From the NCBI GenBank assembly GCA_029266425.1, contig JAQSWY010000035.1, positions 1 to 49,114 on the forward strand: DNA of 49,114 bases, read 5' to 3'. The notes under the pieces were generated by a model. It searched no databases. It was not told the origin of the DNA and saw only the letters and a program-made list of their open reading frames with translations. Position 1 is the stretch's first letter, and every line of letters begins with the position of its first letter. This stretch comes from Xanthobacteraceae bacterium. Lineage in GTDB: Bacteria; Pseudomonadota; Alphaproteobacteria; Rhizobiales; Xanthobacteraceae. Made by a program: the position numbers and the translations under genes. Shown here in pieces: positions 16,104 to 25,443 of this stretch.

Positions 16104-17137
16104 GCGCCGCCACAGCCCCCGAGGCGGACCGTTTCCCCGGCGCGCCGCATCCGCGCGAACGGCAGGTCCTCGTCGGCCATGGCGAGGCCGAGGCTCTGGT
16201 GCGGGCTGCCTGGGACTCCGGCCGGCTGCCGCACGCCTTGCTCATCGGCGGGCCTGAGGGCGTCGGCAAGGCGACGCTGGCGTATCGCATCGCCCGTTTC
16301 GTGCTGGCGAACGGGGCTGCGCCGGCGCACTCCCTCGCGATTGCGCCGGATCATCCGGCGGCGCGGCAGGTCACAGCGCTCTCCCATCCCGACATGCTGG
16401 TGCTGCGCCGCGTGCCGGGCGACACCGGCAAGCTGCCGACCCTGATCCCTGCCGAGCAGGTGCGCCGGGTGCGAAGCTTCTTCGGCTCCACTGCCGCGCT
16501 CGGCGGCTGGCGGGTGTGCATCGTCGACACGCTCGACGAGATGAACGCCCAAGGCGCGAACGCGCTCCTGAAGACACTGGAGGAGCCGCCGGCGAAGTCG
16601 CTGTTCCTGCTCGTCAGCCACGCGCCGGGGCAGCTGCTGCCGACCATACGCTCGCGCTGCCGGCTGGTGACCTTGCGCGCGCTTGCCACCGAGGATGTCA
16701 GCGCGGTGCTCGCGGACCTCGCGGAGGCGATGCCGGACCTCGATCGCGCGCGCTTGACGGAAGCGGCGACGGAGAGCGGAGGGAGCGTGCGCGAGGCACT
16801 GTCGCTGCTGTCGGGCGACGGGCTCGCCATCCGCCAGGCGACGCGGGCGCTGCTCGACCGCATGCCGGACATCGATCCGAAGGACCTGCACGCGCTCGGC
16901 GAACGGCTGCAGGGCGACCGCGAAGGCGCGTTCGAGAGCTTCACCTCGACCGTCGAGGCATGGGTCTCCGATCACGCAACCGGACGACGCCAGCGGCTGG
17001 GACTGCGCCTTGCACGCCTGCCGGAGGTGTGGGAGAAGGTTCGCCGCGCCGCGGTCGACGCCGACACGTTCAATCTCGACCGCAAAAGCTTCGTTTTCCG
17101 AATCTTCGCGTCGCTCAATGAGGCCGTACGCCCCTGA
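16100..17137 (+). CDS. holB: DNA polymerase III subunit delta prime
   Basis: This 345-residue clamp-loader subunit belongs to the AAA+ family. It has a P-loop-like GGPEGVGKATLAYR (about 50-63), VRRVRSFFGSTAALGGWRV, a NALLKTLEEPP sensor region and SHAPGQLLPTIRSRC, the usual arginine-finger segment. It starts at a GTG that overlaps the tmk stop (GTGA, 16100-16103). The order tmk-holB is common in bacteria. Confidence 0.93.
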   Translation: MSAATAPEADRFPGAPHPRERQVLVGHGEAEALVRAAWDSGRLPHALLIGGPEGVGKATLAYRIARFVLANGAAPAHSLAIAPDHPAARQVTALSHPDMLVLRRVPGDTGKLPTLIPAEQVRRVRSFFGSTAALGGWRVCIVDTLDEMNAQGANALLKTLEEPPAKSLFLLVSHAPGQLLPTIRSRCRLVTLRALATEDVSAVLADLAEAMPDLDRARLTEAATESGGSVREALSLLSGDGLAIRQATRALLDRMPDIDPKDLHALGERLQGDREGAFESFTSTVEAWVSDHATGRRQRLGLRLARLPEVWEKVRRAAVDADTFNLDRKSFVFRIFASLNEAVRP

Positions 17138-17176
17138 CGGCGCCGGGGATTCCCGGTGCCGCAGGAAGAGAGCCGC

Positions 17177-18721
17177 GTGAAACCCGCCTATTACATCACC
17201 ACCGCGATTGATTACCCCAACGGCGCGCCGCATATAGGTCACGCCTATGAGAAGATCGCGTCCGATGCCATCGCGCGGTTCCAGAAGCTCGACGGCTACG
17301 ACGTGCGCTTCCTCACCGGCACTGACGAGCACGGGCTGAAGATGGCGCAGACGGCGGAGAAGCAGGGCCTGACGCCGATCGAATGGGCGACCAGGAATTC
17401 GACGCGCTTCAAGGAGATGGATGCGCTGCTCGGGGTCGATTACGACCGCTTCATCCGCACCACCGACGAGGACCACTACGCCTCGTGCCAGGCGATCTGG
17501 CAGCGCATGGTCGAGGCCGGCGACATCTATCTCGATGCCTATGCCGGATGGTATTCCGTGCGCGACGAAGCCTACTACGCCGAGGACGAGACCACGCTGA
17601 ATCCGGACGGCGTGCGGCTCGGCCCGCAGGGCACGCCGGTCGAATGGACCGAGGAGAAGAGCTACTTCTTCAAGCTCTCGGCCTACCAGCAGCGCCTGCT
17701 CGATTATTACGAGGCCCATCCCGACTTCATCCGGCCTGAAGTGCGACGCAACGAGGTGCTGAGCTTCGTCAAGGGCGGGCTGCAGGACCTCTCGATCAGC
17801 CGCACCACCTTCTCATGGGGCGTGCCGGTGCCGGATGCACCGGAGCACGTGATGTATGTGTGGGTCGACGCGCTCACCAACTACATCACCGGCGTCGGCT
17901 ATCCGGACAAGGACAGCGCGCTGTTCAAGCGCTACTGGCCGGCGGACCTGCACATCATCGGCAAGGACATCATTCGCTTCCACGCGGTCTATTGGCCGGC
18001 CTTCCTGATGTCGGCCGGCATCGCGCCGCCCAAGACCGTCTTCGCCCACGGCTTCATCCATAATCGCGGGGAGAAGATGTCGAAGTCGGTCGGCAACGTG
18101 ATCGACCCGTTCGACCTTGCGAAGGCCTATGGCGTCGATGCGTTGCGCTACTTCCTGCTGCGCGAGATCCCGTTCGGCCAGGATGGGTCCTACAGCCATG
18201 AGGCGATCGTCGCCCGCACCAATGCCGACCTTGCCAACGACCTCGGCAATCTCGCCCAGCGCTCGCTGTCGATGATCGGCAAGAATCTCGGCGGCGTGCT
18301 GCCCGGCGCCGGCGCATTATCGGCCGAGGATGCGGCGATGCTGGAGGCTGCCGACGCCATGGGCGCGAAGGCGCGGGACGCCATGTCGGGCCAGCAGATC
18401 CACCAGGCGCTCGCGGTCATCTGGGCCGTGGTGGCAGACGCCAATCGCTATTTCGCCGCCTCCGCGCCCTGGGAGTTGCGCAAGACCGATCCGGAGCGCT
18501 TCGGTACCGTGCTCTGGACCACGGCGGAAGTGATCCGCCAGGTGGCGCTACTGGCCCAGCCGTTCATTCCCGGCAGCGCCGGCAAACTGCTCGACCTTCT
18601 GGCCGTGCCCGCGGAGGCGCGCAGCTTCGCTAGGCTTGGTGCGGCCGGGCGGCTTGTCGGTGGTGTCTTGCCGGCACCCGTGCCGGTATTCCCGCGCTAT
18701 GTCGAGCCGGACGCCGAGTGA
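17177..18721 (+). CDS. metG: Methionyl-tRNA synthetase
   Basis: This 514-residue class I synthetase charges tRNA-Met. It has the HIGH motif in [10 protein letters not shown], a [12 protein letters not shown] connective region without a four-cysteine zinc knuckle, [11 protein letters not shown] and the KMSKS loop in [10 protein letters not shown]. It is the short form without the C-terminal tRNA-binding dimer domain. The GTG at 17177 is chosen over the GTG at 17156 because AGGAAGAG lies just upstream and the family N-terminus ([14 protein letters not shown]) begins there. Confidence 0.95.
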   Translation: MKPAYYITTAIDYPNGAPHIGHAYEKIASDAIARFQKLDGYDVRFLTGTDEHGLKMAQTAEKQGLTPIEWATRNSTRFKEMDALLGVDYDRFIRTTDEDHYASCQAIWQRMVEAGDIYLDAYAGWYSVRDEAYYAEDETTLNPDGVRLGPQGTPVEWTEEKSYFFKLSAYQQRLLDYYEAHPDFIRPEVRRNEVLSFVKGGLQDLSISRTTFSWGVPVPDAPEHVMYVWVDALTNYITGVGYPDKDSALFKRYWPADLHIIGKDIIRFHAVYWPAFLMSAGIAPPKTVFAHGFIHNRGEKMSKSVGNVIDPFDLAKAYGVDALRYFLLREIPFGQDGSYSHEAIVARTNADLANDLGNLAQRSLSMIGKNLGGVLPGAGALSAEDAAMLEAADAMGAKARDAMSGQQIHQALAVIWAVVADANRYFAASAPWELRKTDPERFGTVLWTTAEVIRQVALLAQPFIPGSAGKLLDLLAVPAEARSFARLGAAGRLVGGVLPAPVPVFPRYVEPDAE

Positions 18722-18728
18722 GCGCGGC

Positions 18729-19502
18729 ATGATCGTCGACAGCCATTGCCATCTCGATTTTCCCGACTTCGCCGAGGAACTGGACGACGTGGTGGTCCGG
18801 GCGAGGGCGGCCGGGATCGGGCGCCTTGTGACGATCGGCACGCGCATCCGCCGCGCGGCCGAGGTACGGGCGATCGCGGAACGGTTCGATGACGTGTTCT
18901 GCTCGGTCGGCACCCATCCGCATAATGCCGGCGAAGAGGCCGACGTGACGCTCGCCGAACTTTTGTTCGAGGCCGACCACCCCAAGGTGGTCGCGATCGG
19001 TGAAGCGGGGCTCGACTATCATTATGATCTCGGCCCGCGCGAGGCCCAGCACGCCGGCTTCCTCATGCATATCGCCGCGGCGCGGCAAACCGGCCTGCCG
19101 CTGGTGATCCATGCCCGCGAGGCGGACGACGACGTCGCCGCCATCCTCGAGGAGGAAAGCGGGAAGGGGGCTTTCCTCTTCGTGCTGCATTGCTTCGCAG
19201 GCGGGGCGGACCTCGCTCGCCGCGCCGTGGCGCTCGGCGGCTATGTGTCGTTCTCCGGTATATTGACCTTCAAGAGCGGCGCGCCGCTGCGCGAGATCGC
19301 CGCCGGGCTGCCGGCGGAGAGGCTGCTGGTCGAAACCGATGCCCCCTATCTCGCCCCGAACTCGCGACGCGGCAAGCGCAACGAGCCGTCCTTCGTGGTG
19401 GAGACGGCGCGCGTGCTGGCAGAGACACGCGGCTGGTCGGAGATTGAGGTCGCCGAGATCACCACAGCGAACTTCTTCCGGCTATTCTCCAAGGCGAGTT
19501 GA
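18729..19502 (+). CDS. tatD: TatD-family metal-dependent hydrolase
   Basis: This 257-residue TIM-barrel hydrolase has the metal-binding pattern of the TatD family: DSHCHLDF at the N-terminus, GEAGLDYHYD, VIHAREADDD, LHCFAGGADLA and ETDAPYLAPNSRRGKRNEP. Members are 3'-5' DNA exonucleases or deacylases; the substrate here is not known. The ATG at 18729 lies 8 nt after the metG stop and gives the standard N-terminus. Confidence 0.93.
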   Translation: MIVDSHCHLDFPDFAEELDDVVVRARAAGIGRLVTIGTRIRRAAEVRAIAERFDDVFCSVGTHPHNAGEEADVTLAELLFEADHPKVVAIGEAGLDYHYDLGPREAQHAGFLMHIAAARQTGLPLVIHAREADDDVAAILEEESGKGAFLFVLHCFAGGADLARRAVALGGYVSFSGILTFKSGAPLREIAAGLPAERLLVETDAPYLAPNSRRGKRNEPSFVVETARVLAETRGWSEIEVAEITTANFFRLFSKAS

Positions 19503-19525
19503 ATCGGGAGCACGAACCAACGCCG

Positions 19526-20323
19526 ATGAGGCTCACCTTCACCATTCTCGGCTGCGGTTCTTCGGGCGGCGTGCCCCGCGTCGGCCAGGGATGGGGCGCC
19601 TGCGATCCCTCAAATCCGCGCAATCGGCGCCGGCGCTGCTCGATGCTGGTCGACCGCACCAGCACGAACGGCGCACAGACGCGGGTACTGGTCGACACCT
19701 CGCCGGACCTGCGCGACCAACTGCTCGATGCGAACGTCGACCGGCTCGACGGCATCATCTTCACCCATGAGCACGCCGACCACACCCACGGCATCGACGA
19801 CGTCCGTCCGCTGACCATCCATAACCGGCGGCGGATCGACACCTGGCTCGATGCCGAGACCTCGATGATCGTGCATCAGCGCTTCGGCTATTGCTTCCAG
19901 ACGCCGCCGGGCAGCGACTATCCGCCGATGCTCGACGAGCACCGTTTCCAGCACGGCGAGGCCATGACGATCGACGGACCCGGGGGCAGGGTGGTGGCGG
20001 TGCCCTTTCGGCAGTACCACGGCACCATCATCTCCTACGGGCTCCGCTTCGGCGGCCTTGCCTATTCCAGTGACCTGCACGATCTGCCGGCCGAGAGCCT
20101 GCCGCTGCTCGAGGGACTGGATGTCTGGATCATCGATGCGTTGCGCATCACGCCGCATCCGAGCCATCTGTCGCTGAGCGAGGCGCTGGATTGGATCGAG
20201 CGCATGCGGCCGCGGCGCGCGGTGCTCACCAATCTGCACACCGATCTCGATTATGAGACGCTGGTGCGGCAGTTGCCGGCCCATATCGAGCCGGCTTATG
20301 ATGGTATGAAAATCGCGCTTTAA
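19526..20323 (+). CDS. MBL-fold hydrolase, PhnP-like
   Basis: This 265-residue metallo-beta-lactamase-fold protein has the metal motif HEHADH (about 85-90), a GCGSSGGVPR N-terminus and a SSDLHDLP turn. It resembles the phosphoribosyl 1,2-cyclic phosphodiesterase (PhnP) group, but there are no phosphonate genes nearby, so the substrate is open. It commonly follows tatD in Rhizobiales. A TTG at 19499 overlapping the tatD stop is an alternative start; ATG 19526 gives the family-like N-terminus MRLTFTILGCGSSGG. Confidence 0.85.
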   Translation: MRLTFTILGCGSSGGVPRVGQGWGACDPSNPRNRRRRCSMLVDRTSTNGAQTRVLVDTSPDLRDQLLDANVDRLDGIIFTHEHADHTHGIDDVRPLTIHNRRRIDTWLDAETSMIVHQRFGYCFQTPPGSDYPPMLDEHRFQHGEAMTIDGPGGRVVAVPFRQYHGTIISYGLRFGGLAYSSDLHDLPAESLPLLEGLDVWIIDALRITPHPSHLSLSEALDWIERMRPRRAVLTNLHTDLDYETLVRQLPAHIEPAYDGMKIAL

Positions 20324-20344
20324 CAGCGGTGTGCAGGCAGGGCG

Positions 20345-21946
20345 TCATGTCGCCTGCGAACCGAACATGGCGCCGCTGGCCGGCCAGAGCACGTCGTCCG
20401 TATCCGAGGCCATCACCACGACACGGGAGCGCCCGCCGCGCTTGGCCTCGTAGAGCGCTTCATCGGCACGGTCCAGCATCTCGACCGGCCCGGGTATGGC
20501 GCTGCCGGGTTCCACGAAGGCGAGACCGATGCAGCAGCCGATATTCACCTCGGCATTGTCCACGAGATAAGGCCGGGCGACCGCGTCGCGCAGCCGGTCG
20601 GCGATGCGGGCGGAATCGGCGCGACTCTCGTGCAGCACCACGATGAATTCGTCGCCGCCGAGCCGCACCACCAAATCGGCCTCAGTGGCATTGGCGGTCA
20701 GCCGCTCGGCGACCTCGGCCAGCACCTCGTCGCCGGCACGATGGCCGAAGGCATCGTTCACCGGCTTGAACTCGTCGAGGTCGATGGCCAGCACCGCGAA
20801 GGGACCGGCGACCCGTGTCCGGGTCGCGTTGGCGAGATAGCGCTCCAGCAGCCGACGATTGCCGAGCCCGGTGAGGCGGTCGTGATAGGCGAGACCCTCG
20901 AGCTGGGTGACCATGGTATTGAAGGAGGAAGCGAGGTTCTCGACCTCACGGACCGAGGGCGGGACCTTGGCGCGCTCGTGCAGATTGCCCGCCGCCATGG
21001 CGCGTGCGGCCTGGTGGATGCGCCTGAGGCCGCGGCTGACGCCGAGCTCGACAAAGATCACGGTGACGCCGAACGAGCCGAGCGCGACGGCGATCAGCAG
21101 CAGCAGATCGGCCCAGAACGCGCGCTCGATCGGCGCAAACACCACGGCGCGCGACACGCCGACCGCGACGGTGACCCCGATATCGGCCAGGCGCTCCACG
21201 GCGAAGACGGTCGCTTCGCCGAGCGGTTTCTCGGTGAGCAAGGTACCGGCGGCGATCTTCGGCAATTCCCGATAGAAGCCGGACAGATCGCGAACGGGAG
21301 TGCGGAAGGAACTGGCGTAGATCGGAGCGCCTCCGCGGTCGACGATGTAGATGGATGCGCCGTGGATCGCCGCAGTCTGCGCCGCGAGTTGCTTGAGCCA
21401 GGCGAGATCGATACCCATCGCCAGCGCCCGTTCGACATTGCCGGCCTCGTCGAGCAGCGGCATCGCCGCCGCCACCAGCTCGCGCTTAGAGCGCTGGCCA
21501 ACCATGACGTTGGAGACAGTGAAGCTCCTGGTGCGCTGCATCTCCTGGAAATATTGCCGCCCGGAGATGTTGAAGGTCGTCGGGTCTCCGGTGCCGCATA
21601 TGCCCTGGCCATTGGCATCGATCACCAGGAGATTGGTCATTGATTCATGCGCGGCCTTGAGGTCGGAGAGGATCTCGCTGCAGCCGGCAGACGCTTTGCG
21701 CACGGCCGGGACCGAGGACAGCACATTGAGCAGCCCGTAGCTGCTCTGGATCACCTCTGCATGGCGTGCGGCCACCACATGCGCAAGCTCGGCCATGTCT
21801 CGCTCGGCCCGATCGAGCGCGATATCCTTGGCGTGATTGAGGCGCGCAATGTCCAGCGCCGACAACGGGGCAAGCCCGATGGCGCCGGCAATCAGCAACA
21901 GACAACGCAGGCTCAGGCGAGGCAAAACTATTCCGGGAAGTCGCAT
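20345..21946 (-). CDS. Membrane diguanylate cyclase (Cache-HAMP-GGDEF)
   Basis: This 533-residue protein has a first membrane helix (about 10-30), a periplasmic Cache-like sensor domain (about 35-275, with ISGRQYFQEM), a second helix (about 285-310), a HAMP linker and a C-terminal GGDEF domain (about 360-515). The active site reads GGDEF intact, so it should make c-di-GMP from GTP. The inhibitory I-site RxxD is TEAD here, so product inhibition through it is unlikely. ATG 21946 has GGAG 6 nt upstream. It is divergent from mazG and not part of an operon. Confidence 0.9.
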   Translation of the reverse strand: MRLPGIVLPRLSLRCLLLIAGAIGLAPLSALDIARLNHAKDIALDRAERDMAELAHVVAARHAEVIQSSYGLLNVLSSVPAVRKASAGCSEILSDLKAAHESMTNLLVIDANGQGICGTGDPTTFNISGRQYFQEMQRTRSFTVSNVMVGQRSKRELVAAAMPLLDEAGNVERALAMGIDLAWLKQLAAQTAAIHGASIYIVDRGGAPIYASSFRTPVRDLSGFYRELPKIAAGTLLTEKPLGEATVFAVERLADIGVTVAVGVSRAVVFAPIERAFWADLLLLIAVALGSFGVTVIFVELGVSRGLRRIHQAARAMAAGNLHERAKVPPSVREVENLASSFNTMVTQLEGLAYHDRLTGLGNRRLLERYLANATRTRVAGPFAVLAIDLDEFKPVNDAFGHRAGDEVLAEVAERLTANATEADLVVRLGGDEFIVVLHESRADSARIADRLRDAVARPYLVDNAEVNIGCCIGLAFVEPGSAIPGPVEMLDRADEALYEAKRGGRSRVVVMASDTDDVLWPASGAMFGSQAT

Positions 21947-22202
21947 GGGCATCTCCGACGGGAGACACCGATACCATCGGGGAGTTAAGCGCCGAGGCGC
22001 CGCCGAGGCGTCGCAGGGATAAAACTGGTGACATGATTTCCGGATGCTTACTTTCCATAATATGTCTTCTGCGTTTCGCATCACAGGGCGGATCGTACGT
22101 CGGTCGCCCACTCCTCGCATCATGCTGGCCGGGTTTGTGGACTCCCGCTCCGCTCTGTCCGCTATGGTGGCGAGCATCCGCCGCCAGCCGTGAGAGAAGC
22201 CC

Positions 22203-23027
22203 TTGAAGCCGTCCCGTGACATCGACCGACTGCTCGCCATCATGGCTGCGCTTCGCACGCCGGAGACCGGCTGCCCGTGGGATCTCGAGCAGGACTTCGC
22301 GACGATTGCGCCTTACACGATCGAGGAAGCCTACGAGATCGCCGACGCCATTGCGCGCAACGACCTCGACGATCTGTGCGACGAGCTGGGCGATCTGCTG
22401 CTGCAAGTGGTGTTTCACGCCCGCATGGCGCAGGAACAGGCTGCGTTCGATTTCGGCGACGTCGTTTTCGCCATATGCGACAAGATGATAAGGCGGCATC
22501 CGCATGTCTTCGGCGATGCCCGCGGCCGCGACGTTGGCGCAGTGAACGTTGCCTGGGCGGAGATCAAGGCGGAGGAGAAGCGGCTGCGCGCGGCTCGCCG
22601 CGCGGAGCGGGGCCTCGCTTCGGACGAGGAGGGCGGGCGCACGCTCGGCGGGGTGCCGGTCGCCCTGCCCGCCCTCACCCGCGCCGTCAAGCTGCAGGAC
22701 AAGGCGGCAAAGGTCGGCTTCGACTGGCCGAGCGCCGGACCGGTGATCGACAAGATCCGCGAGGAGATCGCGGAGGTCGAAGCGGAGATCGCAGCCGGTG
22801 ACGTCAAGGCGGCCGCGGGCGAGGCCGGCGACCTGCTGTTCGCCGTGGCGAACCTCGCGCGGCACCTTGGTGTCGATCCGGAGACCGCGTTGCGCGGTAC
22901 CAACGACAAGTTCACCCGCCGCTTCTGCGCCATAGAGGATGCCCTGGCTGCCGAAGGCCGCGCGCCCTCATCGGCGACGCTGGAGGAGATGGAGGCGCTG
23001 TGGCAGGCCGCCAAGGCGGGAGAATAG
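22203..23027 (+). CDS. mazG: Nucleoside triphosphate pyrophosphohydrolase MazG
   Basis: This 274-residue protein has two MazG domains in tandem. The first has the metal-binding EEAYEIADAI and DELGDLLLQVVFHARMA; the second has EEIAEVEAEI and EAGDLLFAVANLARHLG. It hydrolyses NTPs to NMP and pyrophosphate and helps remove damaged nucleotides. The gene starts at TTG 22203, preceded by GAGAGAAG; no in-frame ATG gives a full N-terminus. It lies near hflX/hfq, as in many alphaproteobacteria. Confidence 0.92.
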   Translation: MKPSRDIDRLLAIMAALRTPETGCPWDLEQDFATIAPYTIEEAYEIADAIARNDLDDLCDELGDLLLQVVFHARMAQEQAAFDFGDVVFAICDKMIRRHPHVFGDARGRDVGAVNVAWAEIKAEEKRLRAARRAERGLASDEEGGRTLGGVPVALPALTRAVKLQDKAAKVGFDWPSAGPVIDKIREEIAEVEAEIAAGDVKAAAGEAGDLLFAVANLARHLGVDPETALRGTNDKFTRRFCAIEDALAAEGRAPSSATLEEMEALWQAAKAGE

Positions 23028-23030
23028 GCC

Positions 23031-23594
23031 ATGGCCCGTTCGATCTATCTGGCGGGGCCGGAGGTGTTCCTGCCGGATGCCGCGGCGATCGGAGCGGAGA
23101 AGCGGCGCATTTGCGCGCAGTATGGTTTCACCGGCCTGTTTCCGCTCGACAACGGCCTCGATCCGCAGCCGGGCAAGAGCCTCTCGGCGGCCATCTTCAC
23201 CGCCAATATGAAGATGCTGGCCGGCGCCGATTTCATCCTCGCCAATCTCACGCCGTTTCGTGGCATCAGCGCGGATGTCGGTACCGTCGTCGAACTCGGC
23301 GCCGCCTATGCGATGGGCAAGCCGGTGTTCGGCTATTCGAACGTGCGCGGCACCCTGGTCGAACGCGTCGCCGCCCTACCCGCATTCCTGCCTTTGAGCG
23401 ACGGTGCCGACGGCCGGCGCTATGCGGCCGACGGGCTGGCGGTCGAGGATTTCGGCCTCGTCGACAACCTCATGATCGCCGAGGCGCTGCATTGTTCCGG
23501 TACCGGAATCCTCGTTCCCGATGACGATGTCGTGGACAAGGAGCGCGATCTCGGCACCTTCGAGCGCTGCGTCCGCGCCATCGCCGCAGCGTGA
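23031..23594 (+). CDS. Nucleoside 2-deoxyribosyltransferase-like protein
   Basis: This 187-residue protein matches the nucleoside 2-deoxyribosyltransferase fold: SIYLAGPEVFLPDA at the N-terminus, FPLDNGLDP, then ADFILANLTPFRGISADVGT and VELGAAYAMGKPVFGY. The conserved Asp/Glu residues in the last two blocks form the active site in this family, which transfers or hydrolyses deoxyribose from nucleosides. It starts 3 nt after the mazG stop, so both probably work in nucleotide-pool clean-up. Confidence 0.85.
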   Translation: MARSIYLAGPEVFLPDAAAIGAEKRRICAQYGFTGLFPLDNGLDPQPGKSLSAAIFTANMKMLAGADFILANLTPFRGISADVGTVVELGAAYAMGKPVFGYSNVRGTLVERVAALPAFLPLSDGADGRRYAADGLAVEDFGLVDNLMIAEALHCSGTGILVPDDDVVDKERDLGTFERCVRAIAAA

Positions 23595-23615
23595 AGCCCG
23601 GGCTATGACAGCAGG

Positions 23616-25019
23616 TCAGCGGTCCCGCCGCGCCTTCGCCATGCGGCGCGCGCCGAAGCGGCGCTCTATGCCTTCCGCGCGATCAGGTTCCACCCGCACC
23701 GCGAGGTGCAGCCGGCCACTGTCGGCGGTACGGCGCTCCAACACCTCGCCATGGCGGTACAGCCAGCCGAGGCCCTCACCGTCCGAGGGGTCGAGGTCCA
23801 GCATCAAGGTCACCCGCTCGCGCGACAGGCGCTGGCGGATGGCGTCGAGCAAGGCGTCGATGCCCTCGCCCGTCAGCGCCGAGACTGGCACCGGATGCTC
23901 GTCGCCGGCGAGGCGCTCGGCGACGTTGAACAGGCGGGTGCGTCCGGCCTCGTCGAGGCGGTCGATCTTGTTCCACACCTCGATGACGCGGCCATGGTCG
24001 TCGGCATCGATGCCGAGATCGGCCAGCACGTCGCCGACATCCTGGGCCTGCGCGTCCGCATCCTCATGCGACATGTCGCGCACATGGAGGATGATATCGG
24101 CCTCGATCACCTCTTCCAGCGTGGCGCGGAAGGCGGCGACGAGCTGGGTCGGCAGGTCGGAGATGAAGCCGACCGTATCGGAGAGGATGATGCGCTCGCC
24201 GCCCGGCAATGCGACGACGCGGAGCGTCGGGTCGAGAGTGGCGAAGAGCAGGTCCTGCGCCCTCACCTTCGCGGCCGTTAGCCGGTTGAACAGCGTCGAC
24301 TTGCCCGCATTGGTGTAGCCGACCAGCGCGACCACCGGATACGGCACCTTCTTGCGGCTGGCGCGATGCAGCGCCCGGGTACGCTTCACCTGGTCCAGCT
24401 CGCGCTCGATCTTGATGATGCGCTCGCCGATGAGGCGGCGGTCGGCTTCGATCTGGGTTTCGCCGGGACCGCCGAGGAAGCCGAAGCCGCCGCGCTGGCG
24501 CTCCAGATGGGTCCAGGAGCGCACCAGCCGGCTGCGCTGGTAATTGAGATGGGCGAGCTCGACCTGCAGCACGCCCTCCTTGGTGCGGGCGCGCTGGCCG
24601 AAGATCTCGAGGATCAAGGCGGTGCGGTCGATCACCTTGGCCGACCACGCCTTCTCCAGGTTGCGCTGCTGGACCGGGGTGAGCGGGGCGTCAACAAAGA
24701 CGAGGCCGGCCTCGTTGGCCTTCACCAGCCCGTCGATCTCCTCGACCTTGCCGGTGCCGAGATAGGTGGCCGGCCGTATCTGGCTGAGCCCGACCGTGCC
24801 GCTTGCGACCACATCGAGATCGATGGCGAGCGCAAGACCGGCGGCTTCCTCAAGTCGTGCTTCGGGCGAGCGGCGCACTTCCGCCCCCTCGCCCGGCTTC
24901 GGCCGGGTGAGATAAGGCACGATAACGACCACACGGGTCGCCTCGCCGGCCGGTGGACCTGCCGGGCCGTCGGACGCCGCTTTGCCGGGGCGGCGCCGCG
25001 CGGCGCTTTTCAGTTCCAA
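23616..25019 (-). CDS. hflX: Ribosome-associated GTPase HflX
   Basis: This 467-residue protein has the HflX N-terminal domain (GTGKVEEI, FVDAPLTPVQQRNLE), a coiled glycine-rich linker with GGPGETQIEADRR, and a G domain with G1 GYTNAGKST, G3 DTVGFI and G4 NKID. HflX splits stalled ribosomes in other bacteria. The likely start is a TTG at 25019, one base after the hfq stop, with AGAAGGG upstream. Co-transcription with hfq is the usual arrangement. Confidence 0.93.
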   Translation of the reverse strand: MELKSAARRRPGKAASDGPAGPPAGEATRVVVIVPYLTRPKPGEGAEVRRSPEARLEEAAGLALAIDLDVVASGTVGLSQIRPATYLGTGKVEEIDGLVKANEAGLVFVDAPLTPVQQRNLEKAWSAKVIDRTALILEIFGQRARTKEGVLQVELAHLNYQRSRLVRSWTHLERQRGGFGFLGGPGETQIEADRRLIGERIIKIERELDQVKRTRALHRASRKKVPYPVVALVGYTNAGKSTLFNRLTAAKVRAQDLLFATLDPTLRVVALPGGERIILSDTVGFISDLPTQLVAAFRATLEEVIEADIILHVRDMSHEDADAQAQDVGDVLADLGIDADDHGRVIEVWNKIDRLDEAGRTRLFNVAERLAGDEHPVPVSALTGEGIDALLDAIRQRLSRERVTLMLDLDPSDGEGLGWLYRHGEVLERRTADSGRLHLAVRVEPDRAEGIERRFGARRMAKARRDR

Positions 25020-25020
25020 C

Positions 25021-25278
25021 TCAGCCCTTCTCCACAGCTACCTCGTCCGGCGCCTCGAACAGCTGGACGGGGTGACCCGGCATGATGGTGGAAATGGCGT
25101 GCTTGTAAACGAGCTGGGAATGCCCGTCCCGCCGAAGGAGTACGCAGAAATTGTCGAACCATGTCACCACCCCCTGCAGCTTTACGCCATTGACGAGGAA
25201 TATGGTGAGAGGGGTCTTGTTCTTGCGGACGTGGTTGAGAAACGTGTCCTGGAGGTTCTGGGAACGATCCGCGGCCAT
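25021..25278 (-). CDS. hfq: RNA chaperone Hfq
   Basis: This 85-residue Sm-like protein forms hexamers that pair small RNAs with mRNAs. Sm1 motif: [17 protein letters not shown] with FDNFCVLL; Sm2 motif: YKHAISTI. The N-terminus [14 protein letters not shown] is typical. The C-terminal tail is short, as in other alphaproteobacteria. It is followed directly by hflX. Confidence 0.97.
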   Translation of the reverse strand: MAADRSQNLQDTFLNHVRKNKTPLTIFLVNGVKLQGVVTWFDNFCVLLRRDGHSQLVYKHAISTIMPGHPVQLFEAPDEVAVEKG

Positions 25279-25361
25279 GATTTTTTTGATCCGTTGTTTG
25301 ATGGTGCGCCGGCGCGGTCACCCTCGCGCCGCAACCTCATTCCGTCCGGGGAACGTGCTGC

Positions 25362-25396
25362 GTGTGCGAAGGCGTGCTTGTTTTAGCATCGCACAC
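25362..25396. terminator. Hairpin between dat and hfq
   Basis: An 8-bp perfect stem (25362-25369 with 25389-25396) encloses an inner 4-bp TGCT/AGCA stem. There is no T-run on the minus-strand exit side. It may weaken read-through from the transaminase gene into hfq. Confidence 0.35.
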
Positions 25397-25443
25397 CAGC
25401 TTCATCGTGCAAGATACTTTCGCCGCATGGCTTCCACGCGTTG

